A stretch of 9,406 nt of DNA from DATKYV01 sp035528275 (lineage in GTDB: Bacteria > Acidobacteriota > Terriglobia > UBA7540), in NCBI GenBank assembly GCA_035528275.1, contig DATKYV010000318.1, positions 1 to 9,406 on the forward strand, given 5' to 3'. The notes under the pieces were generated by a model that had not been told where the DNA came from, did no database searches, and saw nothing but the letters and a program-made list of their open reading frames with translations. Position numbers and translations under genes: made by a program. Positions 1 to 6,715 of this stretch are shown in pieces (within the stretch, counting starts at the first letter, position 1; each line of letters opens with the position of its first letter).

Positions 1-1049
1 GCGCGGAAGATTTCGTCGGGAATCTGGTAGGGCTCGAAGCCGATGCCGGTGCGGATTCCCAGGACCTTCGCGTAGCGAAAGGCTTCGCCCCAGAGTTGTT
101 GGGCGAGTTCCTGAGCCTCCCAGCAGTTCCGCGCCTTCGTCGTGGCGTCGGAGCCGAAGACTTCTCCGTCGTAGAAATCAGCGGCGCCCATGCCGTAACG
201 CGAAGTCCGCTCGGGAAGATAGCCCCAGCGGTTGGTGGCGGTGGTGTCGGTGAACGCCAGATGGCCGACCCCGCCGTATTCAAGTGACAGAAACGATTCC
301 GTCCATTGGTTGGCTCCCGAGTAGACGTGGATGCCCAGGGTGTTGAAGCGCATGCGCAGCATGGCTTCGAGGTAGGCCCGAAGGTCTTCGCGATTGAACA
401 CCGTAATGCAGTTCAGAAAGTCGGGCCAGGGCACCAAACCACGCACGCTGAAGCGGGGTTGGCCGCGCCAGGGGCGCTCGGGCGCCGGAAGGGCCAGAGC
501 CTGCTGGGGCTGCAAGGGATAGATCTCTCCGTCCAGTCCGAAGAAGGCACCTTGCCGCTCCAGGAAATCGAAAACCGCGTAGAGGACTGCCTGGGGTGTG
601 GCTCCGCTCAGACGCGCTTGGGGAGTTTTGCCGACCGGGGACTGCTGCGTAATCTCGTAGGCTTCCGGGTTCTGGAAGGCCTTCGAGTTGACTTGGAGCG
701 AAAACACGAAATCTTCTGCCCTTGGCTCGACGTGCTGTAGCGTGGGTTGGATCGGCTGGTGCGCGAAGCCAAGATTCCTGAGTCCCCGCGCCAGCTCGCG
801 AGCGGCAAGTTGCTCCTGGAATTCCGCCTCCGGCCGGACGAGGATCCACACCGTCCGGCTCGGCGCGAATTGGGTTTGCATTTGCAGCGAAGAATGGCGC
901 CCGTCCGAAGCAGAAGAAGGAAGTCCAACTGCCGGGGCAGGCCCGTGCGCTTGACGTTGAACTGCCCCGCTGAGCGCCGGCGCGGCACCGAGAAGGGTGG
1001 TCGAACTTCGTAAGAACTCTCGCCGTCCCATGCGAGTACGCGAGCTCAT
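1..1049 (-). CDS. Tat-exported alpha-glucuronidase-like (GH67-type N-terminal) glycosidase, C-terminus cut by window edge
   Basis: Reading the minus strand from ATG at 1049 gives 349 uninterrupted codons that run off the left edge, so only the N-terminal part is visible. Residues 9-14 (RREFLR), followed by a short hydrophobic/alanine stretch to about residue 30, look like a twin-arginine signal peptide, which suggests export of a folded protein. Residues about 65-190 resemble the N-terminal beta/alpha domain placed ahead of glycosidase barrels (GH67/GH20 type): VWILV at 68, a YAVFDFLERQGAFF stretch at 157-170, then GLDGEIYPL. From about 200 the start of a TIM-barrel follows (FSVRGLVPWPDFLN, then YLEAMLRMRFNTLGIHVYSG). 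The catalytic residues would lie beyond the edge, so substrate and activity cannot be stated. A GGAGGG ribosome site lies four bases before the ATG. It may be cotranscribed with the upstream amidohydrolase, but the gap is 175 bp. Family assignment is by pattern only and moderately sure; the reading frame is sure. Confidence 0.75.
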   Translation of the reverse strand, partial: MSSRTRMGRREFLRSSTTLLGAAPALSGAVQRQAHGPAPAVGLPSSASDGRHSSLQMQTQFAPSRTVWILVRPEAEFQEQLAARELARGLRNLGFAHQPIQPTLQHVEPRAEDFVFSLQVNSKAFQNPEAYEITQQSPVGKTPQARLSGATPQAVLYAVFDFLERQGAFFGLDGEIYPLQPQQALALPAPERPWRGQPRFSVRGLVPWPDFLNCITVFNREDLRAYLEAMLRMRFNTLGIHVYSGANQWTESFLSLEYGGVGHLAFTDTTATNRWGYLPERTSRYGMGAADFYDGEVFGSDATTKARNCWEAQELAQQLWGEAFRYAKVLGIRTGIGFEPYQIPDEIFR

Positions 1050-1224
1050 GATGCCCTCCAGGGATCGTAGGGATTTAGGCCAAGACGTGTTCAGAGACTT
1101 CTGGCCGACTTGCTCAATGGTTCACCCGCCACCCGTGGGCGGACACTGAATCGGGGAGGCGGCGTGGAGAGGGTTTCTCCTTCACGGCTGGAGCGGAGAT
1201 GAGGATGACCAGAAAAATGCCACC
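1050..1224. other. spacer between amidohydrolase and glycosidase genes
   Basis: These 175 bases hold two small inverted repeats, CCGCC/GGCGG (1126-1142) and GGAGA/TCTCC (1166-1180). Neither is followed by a T-tract on the minus strand, so no terminator or promoter is called. Whether the glycosidase is read through from the amidohydrolase promoter is undecided. Confidence 0.4.
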
Positions 1225-2526
1225 TCACTTCCCAAGCTCGTTCTTGACGATGTGGCCGCCTGTCATCACGAACTTGACGTGCTCGAGGACCGTTACATTG
1301 GTGAGAGGGTTGCCTTCCACAGCGATGAGGTCGGCGAATTTCCCCGGTTCGATACTCCCCACGCGGTCGGACCATCCGAGCAGGTCAGCGGCGTTGACGG
1401 TGGCGGACTGGATGGCCTGGATCGGCGTCAAACCGTACTTCACCATGTAGGCGAACTGCTTGGCGTTGTCGCCGTGTGGGTAGACGCCGGCGTCCGTGCC
1501 AAAGGCCAGCTTCACTCCCGCCAACGCGGCCTTGCGGAAACCCTCCCGCTGCTGCCGGCCGATCGAGCGTTCCTTGGTGATCATCTCGTCGGTGAAGCCG
1601 TATTTCTTGCCCTCGCCGAGGATGAAGTCGTCGTTATAAATATCCGCCACCAGGTAGGTTCCATTCCGCTTCATCGCCCTGATGCCTTCTTCGTCGATCA
1701 GGCTTCCATGTTCGATGGAGTCGACTCCCGCGTTCGAGGCGTCGACGATGGCCAAGCTGCCGTGGGCGTGGGCGGCCACCTTGCGTCCCAAGCGATGCGC
1801 TTCGGTCACGATCGCCGACATCTCCGCCGGGCTGTACTGTTCCGAGCCGGGAAGGTCGCCTTTGGAAAAGACGCCGCCGCTGGCGCAGAACTTGATCACG
1901 TCGGCCCTATACTTGATGACCTCGCGTGTTTTGGCCATGACGGCGGAGACGCCGTCGGCCACCGCCTCGTCGTGATAATTGAACTCCGGGGCCAGGTGGT
2001 TCTCGTCGCAGTGGCCGCCGGTAATCCCCAGCGCCGGTCCAGAGACCATCATGCGCGGTCCCGGAAGATCGCCGGCCTCGATGGCATCGCGCAGGGCGAC
2101 GTCAGAGTAGCCTTTGGCTCCCACATTGCGAACCGTGGTGAAGCCCGCCTCAAGCGTCAGCCGTGCATTCTTCGCGCCCGTCAGCGCCTCGCGAGGCACT
2201 GAGATTTCCAGCGCGCGCAAGCCGGAGTCCTCGGGGTCGCTGGTCAGGTGGACGTGGCAGTCGATGAGGCCGGGAAGCAGTGTCGCCGAACCCAGATCGA
2301 TGACCGTCGCCCCGGCGGGCACAGCGAATCCGTTGGCTGCGCCGACCCTCTCGATCTTGTCGCCGGTGATGAGCACAATCTGCTGGTCGAGCACCCGCCC
2401 GGCCTTGACGTCCACCAGGTGCGCGGCTTTCACAGCAACTATCTTGGGTGCGGGATTCGCGTCTTGGGCAAAGCTGAATGAGGTCAGAAAACAGATGACG
2501 GCGGCGAGCCCAATTGCTTGCTTCAT
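1225..2526 (-). CDS. secreted metal-dependent amidohydrolase (prolidase/Xaa-Pro dipeptidase-like)
   Basis: This is a complete 433-residue protein of the amidohydrolase superfamily (COG1228 type). The metal site is intact: HVH at residues 91-93 after the LLPGLID strand, Lys212 in VIKFCASGG (position of the carboxylated lysine), His253/His255 in AAHAHG, His273 in SIEHGS, and Asp345 in FGTDAG. These are the ligands expected for a binuclear zinc centre. Characterised relatives hydrolyse N-acyl amino acids or Xaa-Pro/Xaa-Lys dipeptides; the exact substrate cannot be read here. Residues 1-20 form a Sec signal peptide with likely cleavage after SFA or FAQ, so the enzyme probably acts in the periplasm or outside the cell. 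Residues about 28-80 and 395-430 form the usual composite beta-sandwich (GKFADLIAVEGNPL near the C-terminus). The start is supported by a purine-rich GGGGGA about ten bases upstream and a plausible promoter in the divergent spacer. It is transcribed away from the PfpI gene. Confidence 0.88.
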   Translation of the reverse strand: MKQAIGLAAVICFLTSFSFAQDANPAPKIVAVKAAHLVDVKAGRVLDQQIVLITGDKIERVGAANGFAVPAGATVIDLGSATLLPGLIDCHVHLTSDPEDSGLRALEISVPREALTGAKNARLTLEAGFTTVRNVGAKGYSDVALRDAIEAGDLPGPRMMVSGPALGITGGHCDENHLAPEFNYHDEAVADGVSAVMAKTREVIKYRADVIKFCASGGVFSKGDLPGSEQYSPAEMSAIVTEAHRLGRKVAAHAHGSLAIVDASNAGVDSIEHGSLIDEEGIRAMKRNGTYLVADIYNDDFILGEGKKYGFTDEMITKERSIGRQQREGFRKAALAGVKLAFGTDAGVYPHGDNAKQFAYMVKYGLTPIQAIQSATVNAADLLGWSDRVGSIEPGKFADLIAVEGNPLTNVTVLEHVKFVMTGGHIVKNELGK

Positions 2527-2579
2527 GATTATTGGTCCCCCTTGAGTTCTCTGAAAGATTCACCTCCAAAAGGACAGCG

Positions 2580-2608
2580 ATTATTGCACAGGCGCTATCC
2601 CCCGACAA
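2580..2608 (-). promoter_or_regulatory. predicted sigma-70 promoter of the amidohydrolase gene
   Basis: On the minus strand TTGTCG (2603-2608) is followed after exactly 17 bases by AATAAT (2580-2585). These match the -35 consensus at 4 of 6 bases and the -10 consensus at 5 of 6. The predicted transcription start falls near 2573, giving a leader of roughly 45 bases before the ATG at 2526. The same stretch read on the plus strand offers a weaker TTGCAC (2584-2589)-17-AATTAT (2607-2612) pair that could serve the PfpI gene, so the two divergent promoters may overlap. Prediction by eye only. Confidence 0.4.
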
Positions 2609-2677
2609 TTATGGTCGTGACCCCGTGGCTTCGCAGGGGCAGGGGTGTGGTAACATAAGTGCCGATTTCAAGGCATC

Positions 2678-2683
2678 GGGAGG
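2678..2683 (+). promoter_or_regulatory. ribosome binding site fixing the PfpI gene start
   Basis: GGGAGG lies four bases before the ATG at 2688. The open frame continues upstream to 2532, but that part lacks family similarity and overlaps the divergent promoter region. This site decides for the 184-residue product. Confidence 0.7.
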
Positions 2684-2687
2684 CGTG

Positions 2688-3242
2688 ATGGCGTTGCAGG
2701 GCAAAAGGGTCGCCGTGTTGGTGGCGGACCTCTACCAGGAGATGGAGGTCTGGTATCCGTTGCTGCGCTTTCGCGAGGAGGGCGCGGAAACGGTAGCGGT
2801 CGGCGCGGAAGCGGGCAAGAGCTACTCAAGCAAGAAAGGGTATCCCGCGGTGGCGGACAAGTCGCTGGACGAAGTCAGCGCCGCGGATTTTGACGCGCTG
2901 ATTGTCCCCGGCGGTTGGGCCCCGGATGCACTCCGTCAAGACGACCGAGTCCTGAAGCTGGTCCGGGAGATGGACGGCGCGGGCAAGGTGGTGGCCGCCA
3001 TCTGCCACGCCGGATGGGTGTTGTGCTCAGCGGATATTCTTCGCGGCCGGAAGGCTACCTGCTTCAAGGCGATAAAGGACGATCTGATTCACGCCGGCGC
3101 GAAGTATGTGGACGAGGAAGTCGTGGTGGACGGAAACCTCATCACCTCGCGCGTGCCGACGGATCTGCCGGCGTTCTGTCGGGAGGTTGCCAAAGCGCTG
3201 GCCGCCAAACCTATTGCCCGGAAGGCAGGAACGGGGAATTAA
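2688..3242 (+). CDS. DJ-1/PfpI family protein (deglycase/peptidase-like)
   Basis: This 184-residue cytoplasmic protein has the length and layout of PfpI/YhbO proteins. The N-terminal strand RVAVLVAD leads to QEMEVWYP, in which Glu20 corresponds to the conserved glutamate that contacts the reactive cysteine (Glu18 in human DJ-1). PGGWAPDALR at 74-83 carries Asp80 where Pyrococcus PfpI has Glu74, a common variation. AAICHAGW places Cys106-His107 at the nucleophile elbow. The C-terminal GRKAT...IKDDLIHAGA...EVVVDGNLITSRVPTDLPAF stretch is diagnostic of the PfpI subgroup. Proposed activities in the family are glyoxalase III/protein deglycase, chaperone and peptidase; sequence alone does not choose. 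No signal peptide is present, in contrast to the two downstream ThuA-like genes. It is followed after 88 bp by the first ThuA gene on the same strand. The family call is sure, the reaction is not. Confidence 0.9.
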   Translation: MALQGKRVAVLVADLYQEMEVWYPLLRFREEGAETVAVGAEAGKSYSSKKGYPAVADKSLDEVSAADFDALIVPGGWAPDALRQDDRVLKLVREMDGAGKVVAAICHAGWVLCSADILRGRKATCFKAIKDDLIHAGAKYVDEEVVVDGNLITSRVPTDLPAFCREVAKALAAKPIARKAGTGN

Positions 3243-3330
3243 ACGGCGTAACACGGACGGCCCCACTTTGCGATTGTGGGTTCCCATGCCTAAGTTTTTT
3301 GGAATCTCGAATCTCATTCAAGGAGTGCTT

Positions 3331-4101
3331 ATGCGGAAATATGGACTATTGCTGATTCTCATTGGTGCAGTTGCTTGCGGCCTCCTGCTGCGCAGTGGCG
3401 CCGGTTTGGCCACGCCGCCCAAGAAGGGCAAGCTGCTCTACATGACCCTCTGCAAGGGCTACAAGCACGAAAGCGTGCCGCTCTCCAAAGAAATCGTCAA
3501 AGAGATTGGAGAAAAGTCCGGCGCGTTTGAGACGACGGTCACGGAGGACGTCGCCGACTTCACGGCGCAGAACCTGAAGAATTACGACGCGGTGATGTTC
3601 AACACCACCGGCGAACTGCCCATGACCGACGAGCAGAAGAAGGCTTTCCTGGATTTCGTCCGCTCCGGCCATGGTTTCGTGGCCGTGCACAGTGCCACCG
3701 ACACCTTCTACATGTGGAGCGATTTCAACGATCTCATCGGCGGCTATTTCAACGGCCATCCCTGGCACGAAATGGTCACCATCGAAGTAGTGGACCCCTC
3801 CAGCAGTCTTGTGGGATTTCTCGGAAAATCGTTCCAGATCAACGATGAAATCTACCAGGTGAGTGATTTCAAGGCGAAGGACTCGCACGTGCTTCTCAGT
3901 CTCGACCCTTCGTCGGTGGACCTAAAGAAGCCGGGCGTTCAGCATCGGTATTACGGCTGGCCCGTAGCCTGGACTCGGCCGTACGGCAAGGGCCGCGTGT
4001 ATTACAACGGCCTGGGGCACGACGACTGGGTCTGGAAAGATACTCGCTTTCAGGAGATGCTGGCCAAGGGCATTGAGTGGGCGATGGGTTTGGCGCGGTG
4101 A
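3331..4101 (+). CDS. exported ThuA-like protein 1
   Basis: This is a 256-residue protein of the ThuA family (Pfam trehalose-utilisation/ThuA domain), a glutamine-amidotransferase-like alpha/beta fold. ThuA was named from trehalose/sucrose use in rhizobia, but most members have no proven reaction. Residues 1-27 are a hydrophobic export signal; AVAC at 13-16 is a poor lipobox, so a Sec signal is preferred over a lipoprotein anchor. Family motifs follow in order: LLYMTLCKGYKHES (35-48), YDAVMFNTTGELPMT (85-99), GHGFVAVHSATDTFY (113-127), LIGGYFNGHPWH (135-146), DEIYQ (172-176), and GKGRVYYNGLGH (219-230). His120, His143, His146 and His230 are candidate active-site or metal ligands. A strong AAGGAG (3320-3325) precedes the ATG and fixes the start, although the frame is open further upstream. 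The next ThuA gene begins 40 bp after the stop, so the two are probably cotranscribed. Confidence 0.88.
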   Translation: MRKYGLLLILIGAVACGLLLRSGAGLATPPKKGKLLYMTLCKGYKHESVPLSKEIVKEIGEKSGAFETTVTEDVADFTAQNLKNYDAVMFNTTGELPMTDEQKKAFLDFVRSGHGFVAVHSATDTFYMWSDFNDLIGGYFNGHPWHEMVTIEVVDPSSSLVGFLGKSFQINDEIYQVSDFKAKDSHVLLSLDPSSVDLKKPGVQHRYYGWPVAWTRPYGKGRVYYNGLGHDDWVWKDTRFQEMLAKGIEWAMGLAR

Positions 4102-4141
4102 GGGGCCCTTCGCCGCCAGCCACGGGGCAGGGGAGCGCTCG

Positions 4142-4990
4142 ATGAAGTGGCGGAGTCTTGTCTCGCGAAGAGGCGTGCTTCGATCGGTCGCCGCCGCGGC
4201 TGCCGCCGTCGGTGTAGGGAGTGCGATACGCGGCCCTTCGCAGCAGGCAGGCCGCCCGCGCGTTCTGGCACTGATCGGCGACCGGTACCACAATCCCGAC
4301 TATATCCGCGTGTCTCTGGACAAGGTCTTCGGGGAGCTGGATCTTCCCGTCACCTACACGATCAACTACGAAGAGATTTCCGGCTCCTTATTGAGCCGGT
4401 ATGAGTTGTTCGTGTGCTTTCGCGACGGGATGATCTGGCCCGAGGGATACCTCGAGCCCAACGGCTATAGCTACTCCAACCAACTCGAGAATCGCGGGGA
4501 CTGGCCGAAGGAGAAACCGCAGGGTTGGATTACGGAGGAGCAGGGCAGGGCGATCAAGGAATTTGTTCTTGCCGGAGGGGGTTTCTACGCGCTGCACAAC
4601 AGCAGTCACATCTCCCTCTATTCTCGAGATTTTCGGGATGTGATGGGCGGTGCGTACGTCGGCCATCCGCCGTTGCGCCCTTTCAAGGTTCAGGTGGTGA
4701 ACCCGGACCATCCCATAACCCGGGGCGTTCAGGATTTCATGGTGAACGACGAGCAACACTACGTCACGTACGACAAGGCCCCCGAAAACGTCATTCTGAA
4801 AAGCGAAAATGTGGATGGGCTCACCTATGAAGACCGGGGTGTGAGTTCGGTTGCCGGGTGGGCTTTCGATTACGGGAAAGGGCGGGTGGTCTTCACCGCT
4901 GTGGGCCACACCAACCACGCCATGTGGAACCCCGAGTATCTGAAGATCCAACGCAACGCCGTACGCTGGCTTCTGGGGATGGCTGGGTAA
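4142..4990 (+). CDS. Tat-exported ThuA-like protein 2
   Basis: This 282-residue protein belongs to the same ThuA-like superfamily as its neighbour but is clearly diverged rather than a recent duplicate. SRRGVLR at residues 8-14 followed by an alanine/valine-rich core (15-28) is a good twin-arginine signal, whereas ThuA 1 has a Sec-type signal. The domain starts at PRVLALIGDRYHNPDYI (39-55). It continues with AGGGFYALHNSSH (144-156), GGAYVGHPPLRPFKV (169-183), VNPDHPITRGVQDFMVNDEQHY (186-207, split here only for reference), and GKGRVVFTAVGHTNHAMWNPEY (about 245-266). Conserved histidines at 152, 156, 175, 190 and 206 could be ligands. An AGGGGAG ribosome site at 4129-4135, six bases before the ATG, supports this start over upstream in-frame codons. 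The reaction is unknown; a role in extracytoplasmic sugar breakdown is a guess from family usage and the nearby glycosidase. Confidence 0.85.
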   Translation: MKWRSLVSRRGVLRSVAAAAAAVGVGSAIRGPSQQAGRPRVLALIGDRYHNPDYIRVSLDKVFGELDLPVTYTINYEEISGSLLSRYELFVCFRDGMIWPEGYLEPNGYSYSNQLENRGDWPKEKPQGWITEEQGRAIKEFVLAGGGFYALHNSSHISLYSRDFRDVMGGAYVGHPPLRPFKVQVVNPDHPITRGVQDFMVNDEQHYVTYDKAPENVILKSENVDGLTYEDRGVSSVAGWAFDYGKGRVVFTAVGHTNHAMWNPEYLKIQRNAVRWLLGMAG

Positions 4991-5051
4991 TCCAGCACCC
5001 GGCGGGGAGGGGCGAGGCGGCAGAGCGGGGTGGCCGAGCAAGCCTTTTCCC

Positions 5052-5081
5052 TTGACAATAACCCAGAGAGTTCCGTATTTA
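5052..5081 (+). promoter_or_regulatory. predicted promoter of the riboswitch-controlled operon
   Basis: A perfect TTGACA (5052-5057) is followed after 18 bases by TATTTA (5076-5081), a moderate -10. Transcription would start near 5088-5090, leaving about 55 bases before the M-box. The location just upstream of the aptamer, and downstream of the thuA stop, supports independent transcription of the Mg2+ operon. The -35 is convincing, the -10 less so. Confidence 0.55.
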
Positions 5082-5140
5082 GGATAGTCGGAAAGATTCG
5101 TGCTTTCAGGAGGTTCGGGGGGAAGTTTGGTTCGATAATA

Positions 5141-5308
5141 GACCTCGTTAGGTGAGGTTCCCACGCAAACACAGGCCACTGCCCAGAAACCCGGAGACGG
5201 GCCAATGGGTGGAGCAGGCATGGTCGGCTTAAGGCTTTGCCTAAGGTGGCTTTGTCCCGGCTGGCCGGGACGCTACGTTGCGCGGTGCCAAAGCCCACAC
5301 CAGGAGGC
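5141..5308 (+). ncRNA. M-box (ykoK leader) magnesium riboswitch aptamer
   Basis: The conserved ykoK/M-box blocks appear in the right order and spacing. GTTAGGTGAGGTTCC is at 5147-5161 (the Bacillus mgtE leader has GTTAGGTGAGGCTCC). CACTGCCCAGAAA is at 5177-5189. A CCCG-GAGA-CGGG stem-loop follows at 5190-5201, then GCCAATGGGT at 5201-5210 pairing back to TGCCCA. Then come GGAGCAGGCA, a bulged CTTAAGGC/GCCTAAG hairpin (5228-5245), a perfect GTCCCGG-CTGG-CCGGGAC hairpin (5254-5271), and the closing GTGCCAAAGCCC (5285-5296). CCTC (5143-5146) can pair with GAGG (5304-5307) to close the P1 helix. M-boxes bind several Mg2+ ions and switch off downstream Mg2+ transporter genes when Mg2+ is plentiful. 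Here the controlled genes are an MgtE_N/CBS protein and an NRAMP-like transporter. The extent is judged by eye and could be off by several bases at each end; the identity is very likely. Confidence 0.93.
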
Positions 5309-5316
5309 ATTGGAGG

Positions 5317-5339
5317 CCCAGTCCGTGCCCGGGACTGGG
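5317..5339 (+). promoter_or_regulatory. perfect 8-bp hairpin in the riboswitch expression platform
   Basis: CCCAGTCC (5317-5324) and GGACTGGG (5332-5339) form a perfect stem with a seven-base loop between the M-box and the terminator. No T-tract follows it, so it is not itself a terminator. It may be part of the switching region, for example as an alternative partner that releases the terminator arm, or a pause or spacer hairpin. Confidence 0.6.
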
Positions 5340-5346
5340 TTCGGCT

Positions 5347-5386
5347 GGCCCCGTGGGTGTGCAGGCTTCACGGGGTCTTTTGTTTT
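5347..5386 (+). terminator. intrinsic terminator serving the M-box riboswitch
   Basis: GGCCCCGTG (5347-5355) pairs with CACGGGGTC (5369-5377) through a 13-base loop, with one G-U pair. It is directly followed by TCTTTTGTTTT (5376-5386). This is a strong Rho-independent terminator lying about 40 bases after the aptamer and about 64 bases before the first coding start. That position fits the standard M-box mechanism: high Mg2+ folds the aptamer and allows termination; low Mg2+ allows an antiterminator and read-through. The antiterminator pairing was not resolved by eye; CACACC (5296-5301) with GGTGTG (5356-5361) is one candidate. Confidence 0.88.
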
Positions 5387-5449
5387 GGAGGCCGTTCCCG
5401 GCGCCGCAGAGCATGCCTCCTGCCGAGCCGGCCACGAGAGGGGTCAGAC

Positions 5450-6691
5450 ATGATCTACTTCACCGAAATTGAAAACCTTCCCACTTTTGACGCGAAGGGC
5501 AATGATCTGGGCCGGCTGGTCGACGTGGGAGTCGATCCCAGCCAGAATTCTCTACGCGTCGCCGCCTTCATCGTCAGGACGCCCCAGAAAGGTACCCTTT
5601 GCATTACCCACGAACAGATTCAGTCGATCTCGGTCCGTGCCGCCGTGACCACGTGCCTGGCGGGGGAGATACGCTGTTACGGGTCAGATGAAGGTCTGAT
5701 TCGGATCAAGAAAGATGTCCTCGACCAGCAGGTTATCGACGTGAACCACCGCAAGGTCGTGCGCGTCAACGACGTCGACTTTGACATTCAACCCATGGAG
5801 AGGCATACCGAGCTGCGAATCCTGGCCGCCAACGTTGGTTTGGCCGGGGCGATCCGTCGGCTGCTGCAAGGGCTGGCGGCGAAACACACTCTCCGGCTGA
5901 TCTCGGGGATTTTCCCCTCCACGGTGATACCCTGGGAGTATATCAATCTCATCGAACCCGACCCCGCCCGCCGGTTGAAGCTGCGGATCACCTTTGACCG
6001 CCTGGCCCGCCTGCACCCCGCGGATGTGGCGGACATCCTGGAAGACCTCAGCCGCGACGAGCAGAAAGCCGTGCTTGAATCGCTGGACGACGAAACCGCG
6101 GCGCAAGTGCTGACGGAGATTCCCACACACTTGCAAGCGGTGCTTCTGGAAAGCTTCTCGCCGGAGCGGGCCGCCGATATTGTCGAGGAAATGCCCCCCG
6201 ACGAAGCCGCCGACGTCCTCCAGGAACTCTCGCCGGAAACCTCCGCCGAACTCCTGGCGGACATGGAGACGGAAGAAGCCAAGGAGGTCCGCGAACTGTT
6301 GGCCTTCGAAGAAAATACCGCCGGTGCTTTGATGACCACGGAGTACCTCGTCGTGGGTGAAACCGCGACCGTGGCGGGCGCCATCGAGGCTCTGCGGAAT
6401 TTCGAAGGCCCCCTCGAGTCCGTGCACGTCATCTATCTGGTCAACCCGGATCGCGTCTTGACCGGAGCGGTGCCCGTAGCCCGAATACTCCTGGCGGAAT
6501 CAACGACGATGCTCCGCGGGCTTACAACCTCGCCGATGATCTCCATCCTGGCGCATCGGGGCGAGAACGAAGTGGTGGATTTGTTTCACAAGTACAACTT
6601 GCTGGCTCTGCCGGTGGTGGACGAGAAGGGCCATCTTCTGGGCATGGTGACGGCGGACGACGTGCTCGAGCTGGTGGTCAATCGCAAGTAG
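5450..6691 (+). CDS. soluble PRC-barrel/MgtE_N/CBS-domain protein, probable Mg2+-sensing subunit
   Basis: This 413-residue protein has no membrane segment. Residues 1-115 look like one or two PRC-barrel-like units (LPTFDAKGNDLGRLVDVGV at 10-28; DVLDQQVIDVNHRKVVRVN at 89-107). Residues about 180-290 form the superhelical MgtE N domain, with its hallmark repeats HPADVADILEDL (189-200), SPERAADIVEEMPPDEAADV (237-256) and SPETSAELLADM (261-272). Residues about 291-413 are a CBS pair, starting at ENTAGALMTTEYLVV and ending in LPVVDEKGHLLGMVTADDVLEL. In true MgtE channels these two domains bind Mg2+ in the cytosol and close the pore, but the five-helix MgtE pore domain is absent here. The acid-rich MgtE_N/CBS part is retained, so Mg2+ binding is plausible. 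A GAGAGGGG ribosome site lies six bases before the ATG; the frame is open upstream but crosses the riboswitch terminator and is non-coding there. It is followed 24 bp later by the NRAMP-like gene. Confidence 0.9.
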   Translation: MIYFTEIENLPTFDAKGNDLGRLVDVGVDPSQNSLRVAAFIVRTPQKGTLCITHEQIQSISVRAAVTTCLAGEIRCYGSDEGLIRIKKDVLDQQVIDVNHRKVVRVNDVDFDIQPMERHTELRILAANVGLAGAIRRLLQGLAAKHTLRLISGIFPSTVIPWEYINLIEPDPARRLKLRITFDRLARLHPADVADILEDLSRDEQKAVLESLDDETAAQVLTEIPTHLQAVLLESFSPERAADIVEEMPPDEAADVLQELSPETSAELLADMETEEAKEVRELLAFEENTAGALMTTEYLVVGETATVAGAIEALRNFEGPLESVHVIYLVNPDRVLTGAVPVARILLAESTTMLRGLTTSPMISILAHRGENEVVDLFHKYNLLALPVVDEKGHLLGMVTADDVLELVVNRK

Positions 6692-6715
6692 TCCCGGTAA
6701 AAAGAGCGTGTTTCT

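Noticed and set aside
1126..1180. Two short inverted repeats after the amidohydrolase gene as a terminator
   Set aside because: Stems of five base pairs without a T-tract on the minus strand.
1252..2202. Long plus-strand open frame opposite the amidohydrolase
   Set aside because: It is an antisense shadow; the minus-strand frame carries all metal-binding motifs and a signal peptide.
2532..2687. Upstream in-frame extension of the PfpI gene
   Set aside because: No family similarity; it overlaps the divergent promoter, and GGGAGG precedes the ATG at 2688.
3262..3300. CCCAC/GTGGG hairpin with a T-run downstream, a possible terminator between the PfpI and ThuA genes
   Set aside because: The stem is only five base pairs and the T-run starts about 14 bases after it, too far for an intrinsic terminator.
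5237..5449. Upstream in-frame extension of the MgtE_N/CBS gene
   Set aside because: It would translate through the M-box 3' part and the terminator; the ATG at 5450 has a good ribosome site and begins the conserved domain.
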